Shown here: in pieces, positions 15,839-26,674 of the stretch
Layout: every line of letters starts with the position of its first letter
Numbering within the stretch: position 1 is the stretch's first letter
Source: Erythrobacter sp.
Lineage (GTDB): Bacteria; Pseudomonadota; Alphaproteobacteria; Sphingomonadales; Sphingomonadaceae
Direction of reading: 5' to 3'
NCBI RefSeq assembly: GCF_023653175.1
Contig: NZ_JAMNXL010000011.1
Span: forward strand, 1 to 40,193
DNA: 40,193 nt
Notes under the pieces: generated by a model
What the model was told of the DNA's origin: nothing
Database searches by the model: none
Seen by the model: only the letters and a program-made list of their open reading frames with translations
Translations under genes and position numbers: made by a program

Positions 15839-16951
15839 TCACAGCGGCGGCAGCGTACTGTAATCGGTGAGGGCTGCGTCCCTCAACCCGCGCCACACGT
15901 TGCGCGCCTGCACCGTCTCGGCGACATCGTGGACGCGCAGCAGGTGGACGCCGGCCTCCATGCCCTTGAGCGCCAGGGCGAGCGAGCCTGCCAGCCGCGC
16001 ATCGGCCTCCTCCTCGCGGGAGAGCGCGCCGATCATCCGCTTGCGGCTCGCCCCCAGCATCAGCGGGCTGCCGAGCCCATGGAACAGCGGCAGGGCATTG
16101 ATCAGCGCAAGGTTCTCGGCGAGCGTCTTGCCAAAGCCGATGCCGGGGTCGAGGATGATGCGGTCCTCGCCGATCCCTGCCGCAATCGCCTGCGCGCGGG
16201 CGTGGTGGAGGAAATCGAACACCTCGCTCACCACATCGGCATAGCCGGGCCCCTTGTGCAGGTCCTCGCCGGCGCCCGGCGCATGCATCAGCACCACCGG
16301 ACAGCCCTCGGTCGCGACCACTTCCTTGGAACGCGGATCATAGCGCAGGGCCGAGACGTCGTTGGCCATGTGCGCGCCGGCCGCAAACCCCGCCGCGAGC
16401 ACCCCTGCGCGGCGGCTGTCGAGACTGATCGCGGCGCCCATAGCAGCGCAATATTCGATTGCGGGCACGACACGACGGATCTCCTCGTCCTCGAAGGTCG
16501 CCGCCGCGCCCGGGCGGGTGCTTTCCCCGCCGATGTCGATGATCGCCGCCCCCGCCTCGAGCATCGCGGCGGCGTGGGCGCGGCCGGCCTCGAGCGCGTC
16601 ATGCTGCCCGCCGTCAGAAAAGCTGTCGGGCGTGACGTTGAGGATGCCCATCACCTGCGGCTGGTCGAGCCGGACGGTGCGCGCACCCAGCTGGAGCGGC
16701 GCATGCACCTTGGCAAGGTTGCCCCATTGCGCGGCCGCTTCCTGCGCGAGAGCGCCCGAAAGGCGCGCGAGCGCCGCCTCGATCTCGGCAGGCGTGCCGA
16801 TGATGCGCTCGCTGACCGCCCGCCCGTCACGCAGCACCAGCGCGAATTCGCGGGCATAGACCATGCTGCCCCCCAGCCGCACCGCCGCGCCCTCCACGCC
16901 TTGCGGACCGGCAACGAGGGTAAGGGGGTGGATATAGACGGAGTCAGACAT
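15839..16951 (-). CDS. folP: Dihydropteroate synthase
   Basis: A 370-aa DHPS that condenses p-aminobenzoate with the pterin pyrophosphate in folate synthesis and is the sulfonamide target. Signatures: MGILNVTPDSFSDGG (101-115), IDIGGESTRPGA, ISLDSRRAGVLAAG (usually DTRK-like), NDVSAL, ILDPGIGFGKTLAEN and LGASRKRMIG. The enzyme core starts near residue 98, so there is a ~95-residue N-terminal extension without recognised motifs; similar long forms occur in related alphaproteobacteria. ATG 16951 is the first in-frame start. No other folate gene is near. Confidence 0.95.
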   Translation of the reverse strand: MSDSVYIHPLTLVAGPQGVEGAAVRLGGSMVYAREFALVLRDGRAVSERIIGTPAEIEAALARLSGALAQEAAAQWGNLAKVHAPLQLGARTVRLDQPQVMGILNVTPDSFSDGGQHDALEAGRAHAAAMLEAGAAIIDIGGESTRPGAAATFEDEEIRRVVPAIEYCAAMGAAISLDSRRAGVLAAGFAAGAHMANDVSALRYDPRSKEVVATEGCPVVLMHAPGAGEDLHKGPGYADVVSEVFDFLHHARAQAIAAGIGEDRIILDPGIGFGKTLAENLALINALPLFHGLGSPLMLGASRKRMIGALSREEEADARLAGSLALALKGMEAGVHLLRVHDVAETVQARNVWRGLRDAALTDYSTLPPL

Positions 16952-17078
16952 GGGGGCTGTCTAGCAGGCGTGCGGCGGCCCGGACAACGCGGGTGCGCAG
17001 ATTATCGTCAGGCGCCACGCGTTTCACCTTTTCCTAACCGGCTCACCTTTATGACGAAGGCTCAGGAGGCCGCGTATC

Positions 17079-17246
17079 ATGCTGACTTTGGTGGAATTGT
17101 TCTTCGATGCCCTGTCGATCGGCAACGAGATCGAACGTGACCGTCGAGACGACCGGCAGCGGCGGCGCAGCTGGGGCAAGGCTCTGACCTACACGGTCTG
17201 GGTGATCATCGCCGTGGTCGCTCTGGTGCTGTTCAAGCTGGTTTGA
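17079..17246 (+). CDS. 55-aa single-span membrane protein
   Basis: A short gene with an ideal AGGAGG 7 bases before ATG 17079. The product starts MLTLVELFFDALSIGNEIER, then has a highly charged stretch (DRRDDRQRRR), then one membrane helix (WVIIAVVALVLFKLV) at the end. It ends 9 bases before the stop of the convergent ccrM gene. No family is recognised. The strong ribosome site and the charge-then-helix plan support a real gene. Confidence 0.65.
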   Translation: MLTLVELFFDALSIGNEIERDRRDDRQRRRSWGKALTYTVWVIIAVVALVLFKLV

Positions 17247-17255
17247 CAGGGGCGA

Positions 17256-19237
<1,982 letters not shown>

Positions 19238-19239
<2 letters not shown>

Positions 19240-20395
19240 GATCCGTTCTGCCCGTTTGCTCGCCGCTTTTTCGACCCCTGCGCTGATGCTGGCAAGCTGC
19301 GCCAATGCGCAAACCGGGGAAAGCGCACCCGCCGCAGCCGGAGAGGCGTTCAAGACGACCGACGTCGCCGGCTTCGAGGAACCCTGGGCGATGGCCTTCG
19401 CACCGGGCACCGCGACGCTGTTCGTCACCGAGAAGGCGGGGACGGTGAAATTGCTCGACACCAAGACCGGCGAGACCGCGACCGTCACCGGCGCGCCCAA
19501 GGTCGATTACGGCGGCCAGGGCGGGCTCGGCGACATCGCCTTCCTGCCTGCCGAGGCTGCAGGCACGCTCGCCACCCGCACGATCTATCTGAGCTGGGCC
19601 GAAGCCGGAGAGGAAGACACCCGCGGCGCGGTGGTCGGCAAGGGCCAGCTGGTCTGCTCGGCCCCCACCACCTGCACCATCGAAGGCCTGTCGGTGATCT
19701 GGCGCCAGACCCCCAAGGTCACGGGCCGCGGCCACTATTCGCACCGCCTGCTCTTCTCGCCCGACGGCAAGTATCTCTACGTCGCCAGCGGTGAGCGGCA
19801 GAAGATGCAGCCGGCGCAGGACACTGCCGCAACGCTCGGCAAGATCGTGCGCCTCAATCTCGACGGCACGCCTGCCGCGGGCAATCCGATGGCGGACCAG
19901 GGCGGCGTGACCGCCGAGATCTGGTCGATGGGCCACCGCAACATCCTCGGCATGGCGTGGGACGCCGAAGGTCGCCTGTGGGAGGTCGAGCACGGCCCGG
20001 CGGGCGGCGATGAGCTCAATCTCGTGAAGGCGGGCGCCAATTACGGCTGGCCGGTGCGCTCGAACGGCGAACACTACAACGGCAATCCGATCCCCGATCA
20101 CGAAGCAGGCGACGGCTTCGCCCAGCCCGCCTTGAGCTGGAACCCGGTGATCGCGCCGGGGGGCATGATCATCTACACCGGCGACCAGTTCGCAGGCTGG
20201 AAGGGCCATGCGCTGATGACGGGTCTTGCGACGCAGGCGCTGGTCGATGTCGCGATCGACGGCGAGAAGGCACGCGAAGTCGCCCGCCACGAATTCGATT
20301 CGCGCCTGCGCGCCATCGCTCAGGGCCCCGACGGGGCGATCTGGGTGGCGCAGGACGGCAAGGGCGCGCGGCTGCTCAAGCTCACCGCCAAATGA
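19238..20395 (+). CDS. PQQ-dependent sugar dehydrogenase-like lipoprotein (Asd/Gdh family)
   Basis: A 385-aa protein of the soluble glucose/aldose dehydrogenase family, a six-bladed propeller that oxidises aldose sugars with PQQ. It starts MIRSARLLAAFSTPALMLAS and then C21, a lipobox (LASC), so the protein is probably an outer-membrane or periplasmic lipoprotein. Family motifs are FEEPWAMAFAPGT, the GRGHYSHRLLFSPDGKYLY segment with the catalytic-type His, IWSMGHRNILGMAWD, WEVEHGPAGGDELNLV and GANYGWPVRSNGEHYNG. GGAG lies 11 bases before the start. The downstream GNAT gene overlaps as ATGA. Confidence 0.93.
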
Positions 20396-20937
20396 GCGCA
20401 TCCCCCCGGGCGGCCGACACCGCTACGATCATCCCGCTCGAGGCGGTCGATCCCGCCATGACCGAGGAAGTACTCGACCGCGCCTTTGGGCCGGACCGCC
20501 ACGCGCGCACCGCCTACCGCATCCGCGAAGGCATGGCGTGGCTTCCCGGCCTCAGCCTCGCTGCCTTGGACGAGAACGACCTTCTGGTGGCGACGATCCA
20601 ATGCTGGCCGGTGGGCCTCCAGACCAAGGAGGGGCAGGTGCCGCTGGTGATGGTCGGACCGGTCGCGGTGGTGCCCGAACGGCAGGGCGAAGGCTTCGGC
20701 GTGGGCCTGATGAGCGCGATGCTGGCCGAGGATGCGCGGCTCGCGTCGGGCGGTGGGCGCGCCCTGCCGCAAGTTCTGATCGGTGATGCCAGCTACTACG
20801 GCCGCTGGGGCTTCTCCGCGGCGATGACCGGCGGCTGGCGCTGCCCCGGCCCCTATGAACAGGACCGTCTGCTCGCGCGCGGCCACGGCCTCGCCGCCAT
20901 GCCCGCCGAGGGCATGCTGGGGCCGTGGGAGGGTTGA
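20392..20937 (+). CDS. GNAT-family N-acetyltransferase
   Basis: A 181-aa acetyltransferase of the YhbS-like GNAT group. The acetyl-CoA loop is at about 97-104 (PERQGEGFGVGLM, the R/Q-x-x-G-x-G/A pattern), and QVLIGDASYYGRWGFSAA matches the later YYxRxGF signature of the group. It probably acetylates a small molecule or protein; the substrate is unknown. It is translationally coupled to the sugar-dehydrogenase-like gene by an ATGA overlap. Confidence 0.88.
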   Translation: MSASPRAADTATIIPLEAVDPAMTEEVLDRAFGPDRHARTAYRIREGMAWLPGLSLAALDENDLLVATIQCWPVGLQTKEGQVPLVMVGPVAVVPERQGEGFGVGLMSAMLAEDARLASGGGRALPQVLIGDASYYGRWGFSAAMTGGWRCPGPYEQDRLLARGHGLAAMPAEGMLGPWEG

Positions 20938-20993
20938 ATAAGGGAAGGTAACCCCTTCACCTTCCCCGCCCCATCTGCCATCCCCGCATAACA

Positions 20994-21548
20994 ATGCCCT
21001 ACGATCCGCCCCCGCACCTTGCCGGCCTGACCCTCGCCGAGATCGCCGCTCTGGTCGAGCAGCGCCAACTCCCCCCGGTCGAAAGCTGGTCGCCCGCCAA
21101 GATCGGCGAGAGCCACATGGTGATCGCCGCTGACGGGACGTGGTTCCATGAGGGCGGCGTGATCCGGCGCGAGGCGATGGTGCGCGCCTTTGCGAGCCTG
21201 CTCACCCGCGACGAAGCCGGACACCACTGGCTGGTCACCCCGGTCGAAAAGCTCGCCATCGAGGTTGAGGACGCGGCCTTCATCGCCACCGATTGCGTGC
21301 GCAAGGACGATGCGCTGGCCTTCCGCGTCAACACCGACGAGCTGGTGATCGCCGGCCCCGGCCATGCCTTGCGCGCGGCGGGCACGGCCGAGGAGCCTGC
21401 GCTCTATCTCCACGTACGGCGCGGCTGCGAGGCGCGCCTCAACCGCTCGACCTGGGCGCAGCTCGCCGAGATCGCGCTGGCCGAGGGGGCGGAAGAGAAC
21501 GGCTGGCAGGTCACCAGCCAGGGCGAAGCCTTCCGCCTGCTGCCATGA
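20994..21548 (+). CDS. DUF1285 family protein
   Basis: A 184-aa soluble protein of the DUF1285 family, common in proteobacteria and of unknown function. Recognisable segments are SHMVIAADGTWFHEGGVIRR near 40-60, then HHWLVTPVEKLAIEVEDA. It starts 56 bases after the GNAT gene and its stop overlaps the next start as ATGA (21545-21548). It is the second of four plus-strand genes that look like one operon with NUDIX and CCA-adding genes. Confidence 0.9.
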   Translation: MPYDPPPHLAGLTLAEIAALVEQRQLPPVESWSPAKIGESHMVIAADGTWFHEGGVIRREAMVRAFASLLTRDEAGHHWLVTPVEKLAIEVEDAAFIATDCVRKDDALAFRVNTDELVIAGPGHALRAAGTAEEPALYLHVRRGCEARLNRSTWAQLAEIALAEGAEENGWQVTSQGEAFRLLP

Positions 21549-22153
21549 GCCTCTACGATACCCTCGCCCGCGCCTTTGCGGAAGGTCACGCGCGCGCGAT
21601 CCCCGACCTGCTCAGCGATGCGCACTTTGCGCAAGGGGGCCGCGCGACGCCCGCTGCGGTGCTGATCGCGATCACCGATGTCGCGGATGATCCGCAGGTG
21701 ATCCTCACCCAGCGCCCCCGCGCGATGCGCGATCATCCGGGGCAGGTCGCCTTCCCCGGTGGCAAGCTCGATCCGGGCGAGGACGCAATCACCGCCGCTC
21801 TGCGCGAAGCCGAGGAGGAGCTCGCCCTCCCCCGCTCGGCGGTACGGGTGATCGGCACCAGCGATATCTATCACACCGGCACCGGCTTTCTGGTGACACC
21901 GGTGGTGGGCGTGGTGCCCCCCGGCCTGCCGCTCGTCCCCAACCCCGAGGAGGTCGAGGCGTGGTTCGAGGCGCCGCTCGGCCTGCTGCTCGATCCCGTC
22001 AGTTGGACCACCAATGAAGTGTTCTGGCGCGGGGCGAACCGGCGCTATCTCGAACTCGACTGGCAGGGATTTCGCATCTGGGGCGTGACCGCGGCGATCA
22101 TCGCGAACCTTTCGCGCCGGATCACGCTGGAGGCTTTGCGCGATGCTGCGTGA
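21545..22153 (+). CDS. NUDIX hydrolase, CoA pyrophosphatase (NudL-like)
   Basis: A 202-aa NUDIX protein. The Nudix box is complete: GKLDPGEDAITAALREAEEE, then L. Before it, LTQRPRAMRDHPGQVAFPGG is the signature of the CoA-pyrophosphatase subgroup (NuCoA, LLTxRsxxLRxHxGQVxFPGG), which cuts CoA to 4'-phosphopantetheine and 3',5'-ADP. ATG 21545 overlaps the preceding stop, and the next gene starts before this one ends (11-bp overlap). Confidence 0.93.
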   Translation: MSLYDTLARAFAEGHARAIPDLLSDAHFAQGGRATPAAVLIAITDVADDPQVILTQRPRAMRDHPGQVAFPGGKLDPGEDAITAALREAEEELALPRSAVRVIGTSDIYHTGTGFLVTPVVGVVPPGLPLVPNPEEVEAWFEAPLGLLLDPVSWTTNEVFWRGANRRYLELDWQGFRIWGVTAAIIANLSRRITLEALRDAA

Positions 22154-23327
22154 TTTGCGCGAGGCCGGCTGGACGAAGCGCGAGGGCCTGGCATTGCTGA
22201 CGCGCGCGCTGGGCGCTGAAAATATCCGCTGGGTCGGGGGGGCGGTGCGCGACGGCTTGCTGGGCGTTGGCGTCGCGGATGTGGACTGCGCGTGCGTGCT
22301 CATGCCCGCCGAGGTGATCGCCGCCTGCGGCCGCGCCGGGATCCGCACCGTGCCGACCGGGATCGACCACGGCACCGTCACCGCGATCCTCAAGGACGGC
22401 CCCGTCGAGGTCACCACCTTGCGCCGCGATGTCGCCACCGATGGCAGGCGGGCCACGATCGCCTTCGCCACGGATTGGCCCGAGGACGCCGCACGGCGCG
22501 ATTTCACCATCAACGCGCTTTACGCCCACCCCGAGACACTCGAGATCGCAGATTACTTCGGCGGGCTCGCCGACCTCGAGGCGCGCCGTGTGCGCTTCAT
22601 AGGCGAGGCGGCTGCGCGGATCGCCGAGGATCACCTGCGGATCCTGCGCTACTACCGCTTCCAGACCCGCTTCGGGGCGGCGCTCGACGAGCAGGCCGAG
22701 GACGCCTGCGCTGAGCTTGCCCATACCCTCAAGGGCCTCAGCCGCGAACGGATCGCGAGCGAGTTGCTGGCGCTGCTCGGCCTCAACGATCCCCACCCCA
22801 CCATCGCCCGGATGCGCGCGCGCGGGGTGCTGCCGGTGATCCTGCCCGAGGCTTGCCCGGCGCAGATCGCCGCGCTCGCACGCCTGATCGCCGCTGAGGC
22901 GGAGCAAGGCATCGCCCCCGATCCCGTCCGCCGCCTCGCCGCGCTGCTCCCGCCCATGCCGGAGATCGCCGAGACGGTCGCGGCGCGGCTCAGGCTCTCC
23001 AAGGCGCAGCGCGCCCGGCTGATCGCGGCGGCCGAACGCGAGGCGGACGACGCCGCCAACCCGCGCGCCCTCGCCTATCGGCTGACGCCGCCCCTCGCCA
23101 TCGACCGGCTGCTGCTGACCGGCAGCGACGCGCGGGTGCTGCAAGGCTGGAGCGTCCCGGTCTTCCCGTTGAAGGGCGGCGCGATCGTCGCGCGCGGGGT
23201 GACTGCGGGGCCTGCCGTGGCGCGAATCCTCCAGGCGGTCGAAGCGCGCTGGGTCGCCGAAGCCTTCCCCGATGACCCCCGCATCGACGCGATCCTCGCA
23301 GAGGAGCTCGCCCGCGCCACCCCGTGA
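22143..23327 (+). CDS. cca: CCA-adding tRNA nucleotidyltransferase
   Basis: A 394-aa class II nucleotidyltransferase that completes the 3' CCA of tRNA. The catalytic DxD is in VGGAVRDGLLGVGVADVDCA; the RRDFTINALY motif (ribose/neck) and HLRILRYYRFQTRF (template) follow, as expected for the poly-A/CCA family. GGAGG precedes ATG 22143 by 9 bases, within the end of the NUDIX gene. It is the last gene of the coupled set before a 195-base gap (23328-23522) in which I see no gene. Confidence 0.94.
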   Translation: MLRDLREAGWTKREGLALLTRALGAENIRWVGGAVRDGLLGVGVADVDCACVLMPAEVIAACGRAGIRTVPTGIDHGTVTAILKDGPVEVTTLRRDVATDGRRATIAFATDWPEDAARRDFTINALYAHPETLEIADYFGGLADLEARRVRFIGEAAARIAEDHLRILRYYRFQTRFGAALDEQAEDACAELAHTLKGLSRERIASELLALLGLNDPHPTIARMRARGVLPVILPEACPAQIAALARLIAAEAEQGIAPDPVRRLAALLPPMPEIAETVAARLRLSKAQRARLIAAAEREADDAANPRALAYRLTPPLAIDRLLLTGSDARVLQGWSVPVFPLKGGAIVARGVTAGPAVARILQAVEARWVAEAFPDDPRIDAILAEELARATP

Positions 23328-23522
23328 GTGGCACGACTCGCCGTTAACGGGGCGAAAACCGCGACGGGTGTCGCACGGAATTGCTCGGCTGCAATTGTCT
23401 CAATTATCGGACACAGGTTAGGTTTGCCCCCGCGGGCCATCCCAGCCCGCTCCCAGCCCGGACGTGCCGCCTCCCCCATTGGCACAGCAACCCTCCGGCA
23501 AATGGAACAAGGGAGTTGAACA

Positions 23523-24053
23523 ATGAAAATCCTCAAGCAGGCGCTGCTCGCCGGTGCTCTCGCTCTCACCCCGGCTGCGGCCATGGCGCAGGATGTCGGT
23601 GCCACGATCTACGGCAATGACGGCGAGGCCGTCGGCACCGTCACCGAGGTCAATGATCAGGTGGTCGTGATCGACACCGGCAAGCACAAGGCCCCGGTGC
23701 CCGTCGGCATGGTCGCCGACGGCGAGAAGGGCAAGAGCGTCAACGCCACCAAGGCCCAGATCGATACCATGATGGACGAGCGGGTCGCCGAGGCCAATGC
23801 CAAGCGCGATGCGGCGTTGGTCGCGGGCGCGGCGGTGATCTCGGTCGGCGGGAGGCCGGTGGGCACGCTCGGCGCGGTCGACCTTGCCGCCGACAGCATC
23901 GACTTCAAGGCCGAGGGCGGTAGCGTCTTCCCGATGAAGAAGGAACACTTCGCGGTGAACCCGCAAGGCCAGCTGATGGTGCTCTACAGCAAGGACCAGA
24001 TCGCCGCGGCTGCCGCGAATGCCAAGCCGGGCGCGCCGAACGGCGGGCAGTAA
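23523..24053 (+). CDS. Secreted PRC-barrel-like protein
   Basis: A 176-aa protein from ATG 23523 with AAGGGAG upstream and a signal peptide (MKILKQALLAGALALTPAAA, cut near MAQD). The mature part has two similar beta-rich modules: YGNDGEAVGTVTEVNDQVVV near 31-50, and VGGRPVGTLGAVDLAADSID near 107-126. The GxxVGTV pattern suggests PRC-barrel-like domains. Similar proteins of unknown role are common in the periplasm of related bacteria. It is followed by a strong terminator. Confidence 0.75.
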   Translation: MKILKQALLAGALALTPAAAMAQDVGATIYGNDGEAVGTVTEVNDQVVVIDTGKHKAPVPVGMVADGEKGKSVNATKAQIDTMMDERVAEANAKRDAALVAGAAVISVGGRPVGTLGAVDLAADSIDFKAEGGSVFPMKKEHFAVNPQGQLMVLYSKDQIAAAAANAKPGAPNGGQ

Positions 24054-24062
24054 GGCGAAAGC

Positions 24063-24095
24063 GCGGCCGGGCGGGACATCCCGCCCGGCCGCTTT
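24063..24095 (+). terminator. Intrinsic terminator after PRC-barrel-like gene
   Basis: A perfect 14-base-pair stem at 24063-24092, with two unpaired bases (CA) at its tip, begins 10 bases after the stop codon and is followed by TTT. It also lies between convergent genes and could stop parC transcription from the other side. Confidence 0.75.
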
Positions 24096-24098
24096 GCC

Positions 24099-24170
24099 GC
24101 GCTCAAGCAGCGCAGCGGTAGCGCAATCAATTAGGCGCTCAAGTAGCGCAGCGGTAGCGCAACCAACTAC
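24099..24170. repeat. Two tandem 36-bp repeats resembling a tRNA D-arm
   Basis: Units at 24099-24134 and 24135-24170 match at 32 of 36 bases. Each contains TAGCGCAGCGGTAGCGCAA or its one-base variant, which folds as GCGC-(AGCGGTA)-GCGC like a tRNA D-arm. No pairing acceptor or anticodon stem exists around them, so they are not tRNA genes. The second unit overlaps the parC stop codon. Confidence 0.7.
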
Positions 24171-26476
24171 GAGAAGCGGTTCGACTTGGGGAAGCCCTGC
24201 GGCGGCATCCGCCCGGCCGCGCCGCGTGCAACCTTCCACATGCGGATCTCGGTCTCGGTGCGGGTGCGCTCGCCCGATCCGCCCATCTGCCAGCTGAGGC
24301 CGTCGGCGAGCACAAAGGTGGTCGCGTCCGCCATCCCCCCGTCGCGGTAGCGTTGCAGCTGCACCCCCTGCCCGCGCGCCATGACGGGCAGTTCTTCCAG
24401 ATTGAACACCACCAGCTTGCGGTTGTCACCGACCACCGCGACATGATCGTGGCGCTCGCCGATCGGCCGGATCACCGTCAGCTTCGCGCCGTCCTTCAGG
24501 TTCACCACCTGCCGGCCCTTGCGGGTTTCGGCGAGCAGTTCGTCCATGTTCGCAACGAAGCCCTTGCCGTGGCTGGAGGCGAGCAGCAGTTTGCCACCCG
24601 CTCGGTGGACCATCAGCGCGCAGACGCTCGCCTCACTCTCGAGATCGATCATGGTGCGCACCGGCTCGCCGAAGCCGCGCGCGCCGGGGAGCTTGTCGCA
24701 GCCCAGCGTGAAGAACCGTCCGTCCGAGGCGGCGAGCAGCAGCTTGTCGGTGGTCTGCGCGTGGAGGATGAAGGCGAGGCCGTCCCCCTCCTTATACTTG
24801 AATTCCTGATCCAGTGGCACGTGACCGCTGGCGGCACGGATCCAGCCCTTTTGCGAGAGGATCACGGTCACCGGCGCCTTCTCGATCATCGCGTCCATGC
24901 TGAACGCGACGGTCGGCTCAGCCTCGGCGATCAGCGTACGGCGTTTTCCGAGCGGGGTGTCCTCGGCATAGGTCTTGCGAAGATTGCGCAGGTCGCGCTT
25001 CAACCGCGTGCGCTGCTTGGCCGGGCTTTCGAGCAGGGCGGTGAGCTCGGCCTCTTCCGCCAGCAACTCATCCTGCTCCTTGCGCAGCTGCATTTCCTCG
25101 AGCTTGCGCAAGCTGCGCAGCCGCATGTTGAGGATCGCCTCGGCCTGGCGGTCGGTGAGTTCAAACTCGGCCATCATCACCGGCTTGGGCTCGTCCTCGG
25201 TGCGGATGATCTCGATCACCCGGTCGAGATTGAGGAAGGCGATGATGTAGCCGCGCACCAGTTCCAGCCGGTCCGCGATCTTCTCAAGCCGGTGCTTGGC
25301 GCGGCGCTGGAGAATGTCGATCTGCGCGAAGGTCCAGCTTTCGAGCAGTTCCTTCAGCCCCATCACCATCGGCGTGCGACCGAACCCGGGCCGCGCGTCG
25401 AGGACGTTGAGGTTGAGGCTGAAACGGGTTTCGAGGTCGGTCAGCTTGAACAGGCTTTCCTTGAGCAGCTCGGGATCGACATTGCGGCTCTTGGGCACCA
25501 GCACGATGCGGATCGCGGTGTCGCTTTCGTCGCGCACGTCCTCGAGGATCGGCAGCTTGCGGTCGGCGATGGCCTGCGCAATCTGCTCGATCAGCTTGCC
25601 CTTGGGCACCTGATAGGGGATTTCCGAGATGACCAGCTGCCACTGCCCCCCGCCGAGCCGCTCGATACCCTGCGCGATGTCGGCCTCGTCCTTGGCTTCG
25701 GGCGCGAGGAAGCGGCCGCGCAGGCGGAAGGCGCCGCGCCCGGTGCGATAGGCCTCGCTGATCGCGGCCGCGCTGTCGATCACTTGGCCGCCGGTGGCGA
25801 AATCGGGGCCGCGGAACTTCTCCATCAGCTGATCGTGCGTGACCCCCGGATTTTCGATCAGCTCGAGCGTCGCGTCGATGATTTCCGCGACATTGTGGCT
25901 GGGGATGCTCGTCGCCATCCCCACAGCGATGCCGCTCGACCCGTTCGCCAGAAGATTGGGGAACAGGCCGGGGAAGATCTCGGGCTCGATCTCCTCGCCG
26001 TTATAGGTCGGGAGGAAATCGACCGTGCCCTCATCGAGCCCGGCCATCAGTTCCAGCGCGGTCCGGGTCAGGCGCGCTTCGGTGTAGCGGTAGGCGGCGG
26101 CGTTATCGCCATCGACATTGCCGAAATTGCCCTGCCCCTCGACCAGCGGGTAACGCAGGCTGAAATCCTGCGCGAGGCGAACCATCGCGTCGTAGACGCT
26201 GGCGTCGCCATGCGGGTGATACTTGCCGATCACGTCGCCAACCACGCGCGCCGATTTCTTGAAGGCATCGCTGGGGTTGAGCTTCAGCTGGCGCATCGCC
26301 CACAGCAGGCGGCGGTGGACCGGCTTCAGCCCGTCGCGCAGGTCGGGGAGCGAGCGGGCAGTGATCGTCGAGAGCGCATAGACCAGATAGCGTTCCGACA
26401 ATGCAGCATCGAAAGGCGCATCGACGATCGCGTCGAAGCCGTCGTCAGGCGTGTCGGTTGTCGGGGGCGCGGCCAT
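24167..26476 (-). CDS. parC: DNA topoisomerase IV subunit A
   Basis: A 769-aa type II topoisomerase A subunit; its length and the short, four- to five-blade-like C-terminal domain fit ParC of alphaproteobacteria better than GyrA. The catalytic region includes [16 protein letters not shown], then [20 protein letters not shown], then the RYTEARLT motif with active-site Tyr. In the quinolone-resistance region the Ser at E. coli ParC 80 is Ala (GDASVYD), which may lower quinolone sensitivity. ATG 26476 follows a G-rich tract. It decatenates sister chromosomes with ParE, not in the window. The 197-base gap before the divergent DUF4349 gene must hold its promoter. Confidence 0.95.
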   Translation of the reverse strand: MAAPPTTDTPDDGFDAIVDAPFDAALSERYLVYALSTITARSLPDLRDGLKPVHRRLLWAMRQLKLNPSDAFKKSARVVGDVIGKYHPHGDASVYDAMVRLAQDFSLRYPLVEGQGNFGNVDGDNAAAYRYTEARLTRTALELMAGLDEGTVDFLPTYNGEEIEPEIFPGLFPNLLANGSSGIAVGMATSIPSHNVAEIIDATLELIENPGVTHDQLMEKFRGPDFATGGQVIDSAAAISEAYRTGRGAFRLRGRFLAPEAKDEADIAQGIERLGGGQWQLVISEIPYQVPKGKLIEQIAQAIADRKLPILEDVRDESDTAIRIVLVPKSRNVDPELLKESLFKLTDLETRFSLNLNVLDARPGFGRTPMVMGLKELLESWTFAQIDILQRRAKHRLEKIADRLELVRGYIIAFLNLDRVIEIIRTEDEPKPVMMAEFELTDRQAEAILNMRLRSLRKLEEMQLRKEQDELLAEEAELTALLESPAKQRTRLKRDLRNLRKTYAEDTPLGKRRTLIAEAEPTVAFSMDAMIEKAPVTVILSQKGWIRAASGHVPLDQEFKYKEGDGLAFILHAQTTDKLLLAASDGRFFTLGCDKLPGARGFGEPVRTMIDLESEASVCALMVHRAGGKLLLASSHGKGFVANMDELLAETRKGRQVVNLKDGAKLTVIRPIGERHDHVAVVGDNRKLVVFNLEELPVMARGQGVQLQRYRDGGMADATTFVLADGLSWQMGGSGERTRTETEIRMWKVARGAAGRMPPQGFPKSNRFS

Positions 26477-26566
26477 GCCCCCCCATAACAACCGCTGCGC
26501 CACCGAGGGAGAGGGGTTTCCACAGGGTTGCAAATTTCGTGTCTGCGGACCCCGCGGCAAGAATAT

Positions 26567-26632
26567 GGCGAAATTGCGGTTGGATTGTGGTGAAAATGAG
26601 GCATGATTACGGCGAAACTGAGGCAGGGGCGC
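26567..26632. repeat. Three 22-bp-phased direct repeats in the parC/DUF4349 intergenic region
   Basis: GGCGAAATTGCGG at 26567, GGTGAAAATGAGGCA at 26589 and GGCGAAACTGAGGCA at 26611 recur at exactly 22-base steps, about two helix turns. The last two match at 13 of 15 bases. They sit between divergent start codons, where an operator array would be expected. Confidence 0.45.
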
Positions 26633-26674
26633 TGAGTCGCGCCCCGCCGTTCAGCTTCGTTGAGGAGAGAACCC

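Noticed and set aside
24135-24200. Possible tRNA gene (D-arm-like, then a GGTTCGACT segment resembling a T-loop)
   Set aside because: No pairing acceptor or anticodon stem; the T-loop-like bases are the end of parC.
24821-24831. CACGTG cores in parC, ccrM and other genes as further parS sites
   Set aside because: The flanks do not match TGTT...AACA; only two sites fit.
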